Shown in pieces: positions 8,227-16,310 of a DNA stretch of 64,000 bases. The notes below the pieces were generated by a model. That model was not told the DNA's origin. It saw nothing but the letters and a program-made list of their open reading frames with translations, and did no database searches. Position 1 is the stretch's first letter, and every line of letters starts with the position of its first letter. A program made the translations under genes and the position numbers. Source of the DNA: Pseudomonas wuhanensis (GTDB lineage: Bacteria > Pseudomonadota > Gammaproteobacteria > Pseudomonadales > Pseudomonadaceae). The stretch covers positions 2,976,001 through 3,040,000 of the forward strand of contig NZ_CP117430.1 in assembly GCF_030687395.1 (NCBI RefSeq), written 5' to 3'.

Positions 8227-9009
8227 ATGCCTCGTTTTGCCGCCAACCTCAGCATGCTCTATCCGGAACATGAGTTTCTGGACCGCTTCGCCGCCGCTGC
8301 CGCCGATGGTTTCGAAGCCGTGGAATACCTGTTTCCCTACGACTACAGCGCTCAGGAACTCAAACAGCGCTTGAGCGACAACGGCCTGGTGCAGGCACTG
8401 TTCAACGCACCGCCCGGCGATTGGGCGGCAGGCGAGCGCGGCACGGTGTCGTTGCCGGGGCGGGAGAGTGAATTTTGTAGCGGTTTCGATCGCGCGCTGG
8501 AATATGCCGCGGTGCTGGGCAACTCACGCATCCATGTGATGGCCGGGCTGCTACCGTCGGAAACTGATCGCCCACGCCATCACGGCGTGTACCTGGAGAA
8601 CCTGGCTTATGCCACCGCGCAGGCCGCCAAGACTGGCATCACGGTGCTGCTGGAACCGATCAATACGCGGGACATGCCGGGCTTTTTTCTCAACCGACAG
8701 GATCAGGCCCAGGCCATCTGCAAGGAAGTGGGCGCCAGTAACCTGAAGGTTCAGTTCGACTGCTACCACTGCCAGATCGTCGAAGGTGACCTGGCTACTA
8801 AACTGCGTCGGGACTTCGACGGCATCGGCCATATCCAGATTGCCGGCGTGCCGGATCGACATGAGCCGGACCAGGGAGAAGTCAATTATCCCTATCTGTT
8901 CGAGTTGATCGACCAGTTGGGTTATGACGGCTGGGTAGGGTGCGAATACCGGCCCCGTGGCAACACATCGGCCGGCTTGCAGTGGCTGCGGGACTGGAAG
9001 GCGCGCTAA
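8227..9009 (+). CDS. otnI: 2-oxo-tetronate isomerase (hydroxypyruvate isomerase family)
   Basis: Interconverts 2-oxo- and 3-oxo-tetronate so that the LtnD product can be phosphorylated by OtnK. 260 residues with a TIM-barrel xylose-isomerase-like fold. The likely metal ligands are in [12 protein letters not shown] (Glu near 139), QFDCYHCQ (Asp near 180), [14 protein letters not shown] and GCEYRP. I chose ATG 8227 because AGGAG ends 5 nt upstream; the longer upstream frame runs through the REPIN. Last gene of the tetronate operon; its stop is only 4 nt from the end of the convergent DeoR gene. Confidence 0.88.
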   Translation: MPRFAANLSMLYPEHEFLDRFAAAAADGFEAVEYLFPYDYSAQELKQRLSDNGLVQALFNAPPGDWAAGERGTVSLPGRESEFCSGFDRALEYAAVLGNSRIHVMAGLLPSETDRPRHHGVYLENLAYATAQAAKTGITVLLEPINTRDMPGFFLNRQDQAQAICKEVGASNLKVQFDCYHCQIVEGDLATKLRRDFDGIGHIQIAGVPDRHEPDQGEVNYPYLFELIDQLGYDGWVGCEYRPRGNTSAGLQWLRDWKAR

Positions 9010-9013
9010 CGCC

Positions 9014-9832
9014 TTACACGCTGTTATCGGAAGGCAGCAACAGTTCGACCCCCTGCTTGCGGATGCTATCGGCCGCGGCAGGGGTCAGCGCGTCGTCGCT
9101 GAGGATGATGTCGAACTGTTCGAGGCCGGCGATCCTGTACATGCTGAACGTACCGTACTTCGAACTGCTGGCCACCAGCACCACTTGCGAAGCCGATTGC
9201 ATCGCGACTTGCTTGACCTCCACCTTCAGCGCCGAAGGCGTGGTGAGGCCGCGACGCAAATCCCAGGAGCTGGTGGAGATGAACGCGACATCGGTGACAA
9301 TCTGGCGCAAGGTGGCCACCGCCAGACCGCCCACGCACGATTGATTGGAATGATCCAGCTGCCCGCCGGTATGAATCACCGTGACATGGGGCGCATCGAT
9401 CAGTGCCTGGACAATCCCGAAGTCGTTGGTCACCACGGTCATGCCGGACAGCGCCTTGATGTACGGGACGATCTCCAGGGTGCTCGTCCCCGCATCCAGA
9501 TAAACCGTCATATCTGCATGCAGTAGCCGCGCGGCCAGCTTGGCCATCGCCTGCTTCTGCGGCAACTCGACCACCGCCTTGATCTGATGGCTGGGCTCGC
9601 TGTGGAGCTGGCTGGCAATTCGCACACCACCGGTGACCGAGTAAGCACGGCCTTCCTGCTCAAGCAGTGCGATATCGCGGCGGATGGTCATGTGCGAACA
9701 GTCGAACATCTCCATCAACTGATGAACGCTCAGCACCTGATGCTTGCGCAACTGGCGCAGCATCAATTCACGGCGCTGCTCAGGGATCATCGGTGCGCCG
9801 CTTTCGGCGGCGATGTCCTTTTGACTAGGCAT
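9014..9832 (-). CDS. DeoR-family transcriptional regulator
   Basis: 272 residues. The N-terminal DeoR helix-turn-helix contains SVHQLMEMFDCSHMTIRRDIALLEQEGRAY. The C-terminal DeoR sensor fold has the phosphosugar-site motifs LDAGTSTLEI and TNDFGIVQAL. Such regulators sense phosphorylated sugar intermediates, which fits the product of OtnK. Start at 9832 (GGAG 5 nt upstream); a longer frame to 9985 would run into the neighbouring gene's coding region. Convergent with otnI, so its link to the tetronate genes is by proximity only. Confidence 0.85.
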   Translation of the reverse strand: MPSQKDIAAESGAPMIPEQRRELMLRQLRKHQVLSVHQLMEMFDCSHMTIRRDIALLEQEGRAYSVTGGVRIASQLHSEPSHQIKAVVELPQKQAMAKLAARLLHADMTVYLDAGTSTLEIVPYIKALSGMTVVTNDFGIVQALIDAPHVTVIHTGGQLDHSNQSCVGGLAVATLRQIVTDVAFISTSSWDLRRGLTTPSALKVEVKQVAMQSASQVVLVASSSKYGTFSMYRIAGLEQFDIILSDDALTPAAADSIRKQGVELLLPSDNSV

Positions 9833-9923
9833 TCGGGCTCCAGAATGAAGAAATCCGCAGGCAAGGAAAGCGGGGCAAACATAGTAGCGAATCTGCGGCC
9901 AACGGACGAGTTGTTGCGGATCC

Positions 9924-10688
9924 TTATGGCGACAAGTAGCGCTTCTGTATACGCGCCAGAGTGCCGTCATCGCGAAGCGTTTCAACCGCCTTGCGCAAGT
10001 CTTGCACCCGTTGAGCGGAGCAAAGCCTGGAGCAGGCCAGATAGAGCTCCACTCTGCTCATGACCGGGCTCATGAACAGCTTGCGTTCAGACATCTTCGG
10101 CCAGATGTATTGACTCTCGGGAACACCGTTGAACCAGGCATCAAGGCGACCTTTCAAAAGCATCTGCGCGGGGTTGTCGCCAATGGTCAGCGGGTAGATC
10201 TGCTCGTCGCTGAAGCCTTGTGCACGCAGGATTTCCTCCTGCGCACTGCCCAGGCCGACGCCGATCACCCGGTAGGTTTTTTTTGCTTGTGCAAAGCTGC
10301 TCACCGGTCGGTCGAGGCTGAAAAAAGCGCGCTCCATGGGCATGATCGGTGCGATCCAGGTAAAGCGATTTTCGCGTTCAGGCGTGCGAGACAAGGGGGC
10401 TATCAGAAGATCCTGCTTCTCGCTGACGTATTTCTGCGATCTGGCCCAGGGAAGCACATGAACATGAGCGACATAACCGGCGTTGGCAATGGCCATCAGG
10501 ACGGCTTCTCCGACCATTCCGTGACCCTTGGAGTCATCGACAAACGTCAGTGGCGGCGCGTCCGGGATATACAACTCAAGCGGCAATGGCGCGCCAGACG
10601 CGTTACCCGCAACAAGCAACGATACCGACAGACAAAACCTGCAAAGGGCCTTTGTACAGGCAATTAATACCCATGAGCGCTCGCTCAT
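9924..10688 (-). CDS. Periplasmic amino-acid-type solute-binding protein (SBP_bac_3)
   Basis: 254 residues from ATG 10688, with a hydrophobic export signal ending near AGNASGA at about residue 33. The mature part has the two-lobed SBP_bac_3 layout seen in proteins such as PA2913-like orphan receptors: PPLTFVDDSKGHGMVGEAV, WARSQKYVSEKQDLLIAPLSRTPERE, and a C-terminal LRDDGTLARIQKRYL. No permease or ATPase gene is adjacent, so it is an orphan binding protein. A GTG start at 10733 is possible; none of the candidate starts has a good ribosome site. Confidence 0.75.
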   Translation of the reverse strand: MSERSWVLIACTKALCRFCLSVSLLVAGNASGAPLPLELYIPDAPPLTFVDDSKGHGMVGEAVLMAIANAGYVAHVHVLPWARSQKYVSEKQDLLIAPLSRTPERENRFTWIAPIMPMERAFFSLDRPVSSFAQAKKTYRVIGVGLGSAQEEILRAQGFSDEQIYPLTIGDNPAQMLLKGRLDAWFNGVPESQYIWPKMSERKLFMSPVMSRVELYLACSRLCSAQRVQDLRKAVETLRDDGTLARIQKRYLSP

Positions 10689-10814
10689 GGTTGATAGTTC
10701 AGGCATTGAACATAAAAGGGCGCCACAAGTCACCAGTTGAGCACAGGGAGGATGAGTCTACCGGCCGTTGTTTATTGGAGACGGTATCGACCCCGCATTC
10801 TACGCAACTTGAAG

Positions 10815-11723
10815 TCAGGACACATCTTCCCCCAGGTGCCGAAGGAGGAAGGCGCTGATCTGGTCCAGTGCCCGGCGGGCTTCTTCGAGTTGATCGCTCA
10901 TGCTCTGGAAGACATGAATCATTCCCGGCCAGACGTCCAGGTGTACCGCCACTTCGGCGCTGGCCAGGCGGCTGGCGAGTCGGGTTGAGTCGTCCAGCAG
11001 GCATTCCCGACTGCCAACCTGGATCAGCATTGGCGGTAGACTCCGAAGGTCACCGTATAGGGGGGAGGCCAGCGGATTCAGTGGCTCGGCGCCCTGCAGA
11101 TAGGTGTCGGGCATGATGGTCTTGCCAGCAAGCGGGCCGAGCAATGGATCTCGAGCCTTCTGCAAATTCCAGGATTCTCCGGTCTGAGCCATGTCCACCC
11201 AAGGCGACATCACTACCGCCGCCGCGGGCAGCGGCAAACCAGCGGCCTTGGCAGCCAACATCAAAGCCATGCACAGACCGCCGCCGGCACTGTCGCCGGC
11301 CAGCACCAGGTGTTCGGTGTTCACACCGTTTTCGAGGAGTGCACGGTAGACATCCAGAGCGTCCTCTACGGCGGCCGGGAAAGGGTGTTCCGGGGCCAGG
11401 CGGTAATCGATGCACAGGGTACGAATTCCGCTTCGGGCTGCCAGTTGGCTGACGAGCGGGCGATAGGCCTGGGCACTGCCAAATGAGTAGCCTCCGCCAT
11501 GCAGATACAGCAACACGAAGTCAGGCCGGGCATCTGTGGGAGTGGCCCAAAGCCCGCTGACGCCGGCCAGACTGGCGGCCTCAAAGGTCACGCCCTCGGC
11601 GCAGGAGCCGGCGCCGAAGAGTTGTTCGGCCTGTTGCCGCTGCTGATCGACAGTCAGCGAGCTGAGGGGAGGCAGTTGGCTGAGTTGTTCAATGATGCCG
11701 TCGATGTTGTTGTTATGGGGCAT
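10815..11723 (-). CDS. Alpha/beta hydrolase, hormone-sensitive-lipase family esterase
   Basis: 302 residues. HSL-family oxyanion motif HGGG at 75-78, nucleophile motif GDSAGG (Ser about 145), acidic residue in CLLDDS and histidine in MIHVFQ complete the triad. No signal peptide, so it is cytoplasmic. Family members cleave short-chain or aromatic esters. Its promoter carries the same 21-bp palindrome as the ech promoter (11771-11791), so I infer a role in the hydroxycinnamate island, for example hydrolysing phenylpropanoid esters to free acids. The substrate is not determinable from sequence. Confidence 0.82.
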   Translation of the reverse strand: MPHNNNIDGIIEQLSQLPPLSSLTVDQQRQQAEQLFGAGSCAEGVTFEAASLAGVSGLWATPTDARPDFVLLYLHGGGYSFGSAQAYRPLVSQLAARSGIRTLCIDYRLAPEHPFPAAVEDALDVYRALLENGVNTEHLVLAGDSAGGGLCMALMLAAKAAGLPLPAAAVVMSPWVDMAQTGESWNLQKARDPLLGPLAGKTIMPDTYLQGAEPLNPLASPLYGDLRSLPPMLIQVGSRECLLDDSTRLASRLASAEVAVHLDVWPGMIHVFQSMSDQLEEARRALDQISAFLLRHLGEDVS

Positions 11724-11770
11724 GTGGACTCCGGGGCGCGTGTTGTGGGGAAAACAAGTTAACTTCGAAC

Positions 11771-11791
11771 ATAGTTAATTGTCATAACTAT
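11771..11791. promoter_or_regulatory. MarR-type operator palindrome at the esterase promoter
   Basis: ATAGTTA-N7-TAACTAT, a perfect 7-bp inverted repeat 47 nt upstream of the esterase start. It differs by one spacer base from the copy at ech (26669-26689). On the minus strand a plausible -35 (TTGCCA) and -10 (AACTAT) with 17-nt spacing overlap it, as expected for a repressor site. Confidence 0.7.
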
Positions 11792-11866
11792 ATTGGCAAG
11801 ATAATTTCGTTTCACCCTCATCTACGACGGGTAGTCGTTGCTACGCCTGCATTGACTCAGCCTGAG

Positions 11867-13642
11867 TCAGGCCGATGCCTGTCGGTACTTCTTCAATCGG
11901 TAGGCAAACTGCGCACGACTCAATCCCAGTAGTCGCGCGGCGGCGGCCAGGTTGCCTTCGCTCTTTTGCAGCGCTTCGTCGATCAAACGCGACTCCAGGC
12001 CTTCGATGGAGAAGCCGTGTTCGAGGCGAGCCAGGGTTTCCAGCAAGGCTGGACGAGGCTGCGTGCTGGCGGGGCTCGGGTCAGTGGCTGCGAGGCTGCC
12101 ATTGCCGTCCAGAGAGTACGCTTCCTGCGGCATGGGTTCGTTGCGAAACAGGTGGACCAGGTCGATGGCTTGACCGTCTTCGCTGGCGATCAGGCCGCGC
12201 TCTACCAGGTTCTGCAATTCCCGCACGTTGCCGGGAAAGTCATAGCGCAACAACACTTTGAGCGCGCGCATGGTCAGCCCGGCGGGCTTGCGGGCGTAGG
12301 CCTGACAGAAGCGCCGCAGGAACGCATTGACCAGCAACGGGATGTCGTCACGACGTTCGCGCAGTGGCGGCAACGTGATGGGGTAGACGTTCAGGCGGTA
12401 GAACAGGTCCTCGCGAAAGTCTCCGGCCGCCACCGCTTTGCGCAAGTCGACATTGGTTGCCGCCACCACCCGGACATCGACCTTGATCGGCTGGCTTGCA
12501 CCGATGCGCTCGATCTCACGCTCTTGCAATGCACGCAGCAGCTTGCCTTGGCCCGGCAGGCTGAGGCTGGCGATTTCATCGAGAAACAGGGTGCCGCCGT
12601 GAGCGCGTTCGAAGCGTCCAGGGCGCGAATGAGTCGCGCCGGTATAGGCGCCGCGCTCGACCCCGAACAGTTCGGCCTCGATCAGATTGTCCGGGATCGC
12701 GGCGCAGTTGAGGGCCACGAAAGGGGCTTGATGACGTGGGCTGAACTGATGCAACTGACGGGCGAACAATTCCTTGCCGACTCCCGACTCGCCACTGAAC
12801 AGCACCGTGGCCGGCGTCGGTGCAACGCGCTGCAAGGCGAGGGTCGCGGCGTTGAAGGCGGCGCTGGCGCCAATGGGTTTTGGCCCGCCGAGTGTTTCGC
12901 TGTCGTCGTCCTGTGGCGCGGGCGCCGGGGCTGGACGCTGCTTGGGGGCGACGCTGGAGGGCGTGGCGGTGAGGTAACTCAGGTCCTGTTCGACATCGCC
13001 CCATTGCTCGGCGGTCTTGCCGATCACCCGGCAGCTCTCATGGCCCATGCCCCGGCACTCGGTTTCACGGAAGATCACCAGGCGGCCAAACAGCCCGCTG
13101 ACATAACCGATGGCATAGCCCAGTTCGGTCCAGCACACCGGATCCTGGCCGATCCCGTAGGCGGCGATATGTTCGTCGGCCTCGCAGGAGTGGTGCCAGA
13201 GGAACTCACCTTCGTAGAAGCCTGAGTCGGCGTCGAATTTGAAGTGCAGGGGTTCGACCTTGGTCATGCCTTCGAGTGTGTGCAGGCGCGTGCCGGCCGA
13301 GAAAACCGCCGCGGCATCGGCGTCTGGCCAGCGCTCGCGGATCAATCGCGCATCGCGTGCACCCGACAAATAGCCGGTGCGGGTGAACAGACCACGGGTC
13401 TGTTCCAGTCCCTGGCGCTCGATAATCTCCCGCCGCAGCGCGCCGAAGGATGAACTGTGCAATAGCAGCATGCGCTGGTCGTTGAGCCAGATACGTCCGT
13501 CAACGGGGGAAAAGAACAGGCATTCGGTCAACTCGGCCAGGGTTGGTGAGTTGCCCTCGGTCAGTTGAGTGCTGTCTCCTCGGGGGGAGAAATGTTCCTC
13601 CTGCACCGCGAGATGAGGAAGCAGCGAATGGGGATTATTCAT
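11867..13642 (-). CDS. Sigma-54-dependent activator of the DmpR/XylR type
   Basis: 591 residues. The N-terminal XylR-N/V4R aromatic-sensing region (about 50-220) contains the cysteine-rich end [20 protein letters not shown] central AAA+ domain follows, with Walker [13 protein letters not shown], the GAYTGA loop that contacts sigma-54, and Walker [13 protein letters not shown]. The C-terminal Fis-type helix-turn-helix is [21 protein letters not shown]. By family precedent it binds an aromatic effector and activates the divergent operon beginning at 13930, which has a good sigma-54 promoter. Start 13642 was chosen for AGGGG 9 nt upstream. A degenerate copy of the MarR-type palindrome lies 51 nt upstream. 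Confidence 0.9.
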   Translation of the reverse strand: MNNPHSLLPHLAVQEEHFSPRGDSTQLTEGNSPTLAELTECLFFSPVDGRIWLNDQRMLLLHSSSFGALRREIIERQGLEQTRGLFTRTGYLSGARDARLIRERWPDADAAAVFSAGTRLHTLEGMTKVEPLHFKFDADSGFYEGEFLWHHSCEADEHIAAYGIGQDPVCWTELGYAIGYVSGLFGRLVIFRETECRGMGHESCRVIGKTAEQWGDVEQDLSYLTATPSSVAPKQRPAPAPAPQDDDSETLGGPKPIGASAAFNAATLALQRVAPTPATVLFSGESGVGKELFARQLHQFSPRHQAPFVALNCAAIPDNLIEAELFGVERGAYTGATHSRPGRFERAHGGTLFLDEIASLSLPGQGKLLRALQEREIERIGASQPIKVDVRVVAATNVDLRKAVAAGDFREDLFYRLNVYPITLPPLRERRDDIPLLVNAFLRRFCQAYARKPAGLTMRALKVLLRYDFPGNVRELQNLVERGLIASEDGQAIDLVHLFRNEPMPQEAYSLDGNGSLAATDPSPASTQPRPALLETLARLEHGFSIEGLESRLIDEALQKSEGNLAAAARLLGLSRAQFAYRLKKYRQASA

Positions 13643-13668
13643 TGTTATATGCCCCTGAACGAGTCGAC

Positions 13669-13683
13669 TGATCGAAATGATCA
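13669..13683. promoter_or_regulatory. Candidate upstream activating palindrome
   Basis: TGATC-GAAAT-GATCA is a perfect 5-bp inverted repeat in the divergent region, about 155 nt upstream of the sigma-54 promoter at 13837. It resembles the TTGATCA-type sites of DmpR/XylR activators. Binding by the adjacent activator is inferred. Confidence 0.4.
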
Positions 13684-13692
13684 ATTAGCAAA

Positions 13693-13713
13693 ACAGTTAT
13701 TAAACATAACTTT
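13693..13713. promoter_or_regulatory. Degenerate MarR-type operator at the activator promoter
   Basis: Matches 16 of 21 positions of the ech palindrome and keeps the inner AGTTA...CATAACT parts, with 5-bp-level symmetry AGTTAT-N5-ATAACT. It is 51 nt upstream of the sigma-54 activator start. This is weaker evidence than the two near-perfect copies. Confidence 0.45.
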
Positions 13714-13836
13714 ATCATTTGGACAAGTGGCCGGGTGTCGGCCGAGCGCCTAACGCCTTGCCCTTTTCATCAGTGCTCCTCTCAAACCTTCAGGCCAGAG
13801 CCTTCGCCACCTAAAACCCGAGGCAGCGGTGGAAGT

Positions 13837-13852
13837 CGGCACAGCCCTTGCT
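13837..13852 (+). promoter_or_regulatory. Sigma-54 promoter of the coniferyl operon
   Basis: CGGCAC-AGCCC-TTGCT matches TGGCAC-N5-TTGCA, with GG (13838-13839) and GC (13850-13851) exactly 10 nt apart. Start of transcription is expected near 13863, about 65 nt before the aldehyde dehydrogenase ATG. The divergent neighbour is a sigma-54 activator, which supports the call. Confidence 0.7.
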
Positions 13853-13929
13853 CTAGTGCTTTCACGACGCTGCATCCTTTTAGCAAGGGCGCGTCAGGCA
13901 ATTACAAACACAAGAGCCGGGAGACCGAA

Positions 13930-15405
13930 ATGTCGGTAAGTGAACCATCTGATTTTCTGCGAGACGCACTGTGGTGCGAACGCATCTTCAATGGCGACTG
14001 GATACGTCCATTGGGCGGCGTCAACAGAGTCATCGAGCCGGCCACCGGCGAGGTACTGACCGTCACCGGTTTAGCCGATGCGGCGGACATCGCGTTTGCC
14101 ACCCTGACCGCTGCCCGTGTTCAACCGGCCTGGGCGGCATTGGGGCCACGGGAACGCGCAGAGATCTTTCGCAAAGCCGCAGCCCTGGCCCAGCAACACT
14201 TCGCCGAATTGGCGCTGTACATCGCTCGGGAAAGTGGCGGCAGCCTGTTCAAGGGTGAACATGAGGTTCGCGAGGCGATCGTCTTGCTGCATCAGGCCGC
14301 CGGTCTGCTGTCACAACCCCATGGTGTGGTTCTCCCAAGCGAAGCGGGGCGTTTGTCCTATGCACGCCGGTTGCCCCATGGCGTGGTCGGGGTGATCTCG
14401 CCGTTCAACTTTCCCCTGGTGCTCTCCCTGCGTTCGGTGGCACCGGCGCTGGCAGCCGGCAACGCGGTGGTGCTCAAGCCCGATCCGCAGACCCCGGTCA
14501 GTGGCGGTTTCATCATTGCCCGGTTGTTCGAGGCGGCCGGTTTGCCAAAAGGATTGCTGCAGGTTTTGCCGGGCGCAGCAGTGGCCGGTGAGGCCCTGTG
14601 CCGCGACCCGCATGTTCGGATGATCGCCTTCACCGGTTCTACCGCAGCCGGGCGTAAGGTCGCGGAGGTGGCTGGGCGTCATCTGAAAAAAGTCGCCCTG
14701 GAACTGGGTGGCAAGAACTCGTTGATCGTGCTCGAAGATGCCGATCTTGAGTTGGCGGCGAGCAATGCCGCCTGGGGGGCCTGGCTGCACCAGGGGCAAA
14801 TCTGCATGGCCACCGGACGCATCCTGGCCCATGAATCGATCGCTGAGGAACTGGTCCGCCGGCTGGCAGAGAAAGCCCGGGCGATCACGGTCGGCAATGC
14901 CGCTCGTGGCGAGGCGGTATTGGGGCCTTTGATCAACAAACGACAGTTGCAACGCGTGCATGAAATCGTCACGGAGAGTGTGACTGCCGGGGCAACACTG
15001 GAAGCCGGCGGTGAGTTTGAACGGCTGTTCTACCAACCTACGGTGCTTTCCGGCGTGCGCCCGGGCATGCGCGCATTCGACGAAGAGATCTTCGGCCCGG
15101 TCGCCACGGTGGTGAGTTTTACCAGCGACGATGAGGCCATCGACCTGGCCAACCGCACCGAGTATGGCTTGTCCGCAGGGATCATTTCGCCTTCGGTCGG
15201 GCAAGCGATGGCGATTGGCGAACAACTCAATTGCGGCCTGCTGCACATCAACGATCAGACGGTGGCCGACGAGTGCATCAACCCGTTCGGTGGGCGCGGC
15301 AGCTCGGGCAATGGCGGCAGCGTTGGCGGCCCGGCCGATTGGGACGAATACACCCAATGGCAGTGGGTGACGGTCAAGGATAAGGCGCCGCGCTACCCGT
15401 TCTGA
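13930..15405 (+). CDS. Aromatic aldehyde dehydrogenase (likely coniferaldehyde/benzaldehyde type)
   Basis: NAD(P)-dependent ALDH of 491 residues. The catalytic asparagine lies in SPFNFP (about 160), the general base Glu258 in ELGGKN, the nucleophile Cys292 in QGQICMATG, and FTGSTAAGR forms the cofactor site. GGGAG lies 6 nt upstream of the ATG; the long upstream frame has no ribosome site. First gene of the sigma-54 operon, directly before calA, so oxidation of coniferaldehyde to ferulate is the likely role. It is more similar in motifs to benzaldehyde/vanillin dehydrogenases than to the classic CalB, so I leave the symbol empty. Confidence 0.85.
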   Translation: MSVSEPSDFLRDALWCERIFNGDWIRPLGGVNRVIEPATGEVLTVTGLADAADIAFATLTAARVQPAWAALGPRERAEIFRKAAALAQQHFAELALYIARESGGSLFKGEHEVREAIVLLHQAAGLLSQPHGVVLPSEAGRLSYARRLPHGVVGVISPFNFPLVLSLRSVAPALAAGNAVVLKPDPQTPVSGGFIIARLFEAAGLPKGLLQVLPGAAVAGEALCRDPHVRMIAFTGSTAAGRKVAEVAGRHLKKVALELGGKNSLIVLEDADLELAASNAAWGAWLHQGQICMATGRILAHESIAEELVRRLAEKARAITVGNAARGEAVLGPLINKRQLQRVHEIVTESVTAGATLEAGGEFERLFYQPTVLSGVRPGMRAFDEEIFGPVATVVSFTSDDEAIDLANRTEYGLSAGIISPSVGQAMAIGEQLNCGLLHINDQTVADECINPFGGRGSSGNGGSVGGPADWDEYTQWQWVTVKDKAPRYPF

Positions 15406-15464
15406 CGGCCAGGACCAGACCGACGAAGTCGGGCGAGTACACAAAAATAATAAGAGGACTCAAC

Positions 15465-16232
15465 ATGAAACTCGACAACAAGATTGTGCTGGTGACCGGG
15501 GTCTCCTCGGGTATCGGCGCCGCCACTGCAAGCCTGCTGCGCGCCCACGGCGCCCAGGTGATTGGCGTCGATCTGAAGCCCCCGCACATGACCCTGGACG
15601 GTTTTGTCCAGGGCGATCTGAGCAGTGCCGAGAACATCGACCGGCTGCTGCCGCAGTTGCCGGCACGGATCGACAGCCTGTGCAATATCGCCGGGGTGCC
15701 GGGCACCGCAAACCCGCAATTGCTGGCGAAGGTCAATTACCTGGGGTTGCGTCACCTGAGCCAGGCATTGCTGCCGCGCATCACCGCTGGCGGCAGCATC
15801 GTCAATATCGCCTCGATCCTCGGCGCCGAGTGGCCATTACGCCTGGAACGGCACAAGGCGCTGGCGCGTATCGAAGGTTTCGCCGCCGCGCAAGCCTGGC
15901 TGGCCGAGCACCCGGTACCGGATGAGACCTGCTACCAGTATTTCAAGGAAGCCTTGATCGTCTGGAACTACCTGCAGGCCCAGCCCTGGTTTCTCGAACA
16001 TTCAGTGCGCATGAACAGCGTGGCGCCGGGCCCGGTCTTCACGCCTATCCTCGGCGACTTCGTGAGCATGCTCGGTGAAGCACGAACCCAGGCCGATGCC
16101 CATCGCATGAAACGTCCCGGTTATGCCGATGAGGTGGCGGCGGTGATCGCTTTCCTGTGTGCCGACGAGTCGCGCTGGATCAACGGTGTCAACCTGGCAG
16201 TCGATGGCGGATTGGCCTCCACCTACATCTGA
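15465..16232 (+). CDS. calA: Coniferyl alcohol dehydrogenase (short-chain dehydrogenase)
   Basis: Oxidises coniferyl alcohol to coniferaldehyde with NAD. 255 residues, the length known for CalA. Cofactor motif TGVSSGIG at 11-18, NIAG at 74-77, Ser117 in NIAS, and YQYFK with Tyr157/Lys161 as catalytic pair. The long insert at about 120-155 between the Ser and Tyr is characteristic of CalA/3-alpha-hydroxysteroid dehydrogenase-like SDRs. AGAGGA precedes the ATG. It lies between the aldehyde dehydrogenase and the envelope gene set, in the same direction. Confidence 0.88.
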   Translation: MKLDNKIVLVTGVSSGIGAATASLLRAHGAQVIGVDLKPPHMTLDGFVQGDLSSAENIDRLLPQLPARIDSLCNIAGVPGTANPQLLAKVNYLGLRHLSQALLPRITAGGSIVNIASILGAEWPLRLERHKALARIEGFAAAQAWLAEHPVPDETCYQYFKEALIVWNYLQAQPWFLEHSVRMNSVAPGPVFTPILGDFVSMLGEARTQADAHRMKRPGYADEVAAVIAFLCADESRWINGVNLAVDGGLASTYI

Positions 16233-16310
16233 AACGCACACCTGTAGACAGCGGCGAAAGCCCCTACAAGTGCAAAGCCATGCCAAAAATAAAAATAATG
16301 AGGAGCGTCC

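Noticed and set aside
9833..9985. N-terminal extension of the DeoR regulator
   Set aside because: The extension overlaps the neighbouring binding-protein gene, has no family similarity, and the internal ATG 9832 has a good ribosome site.
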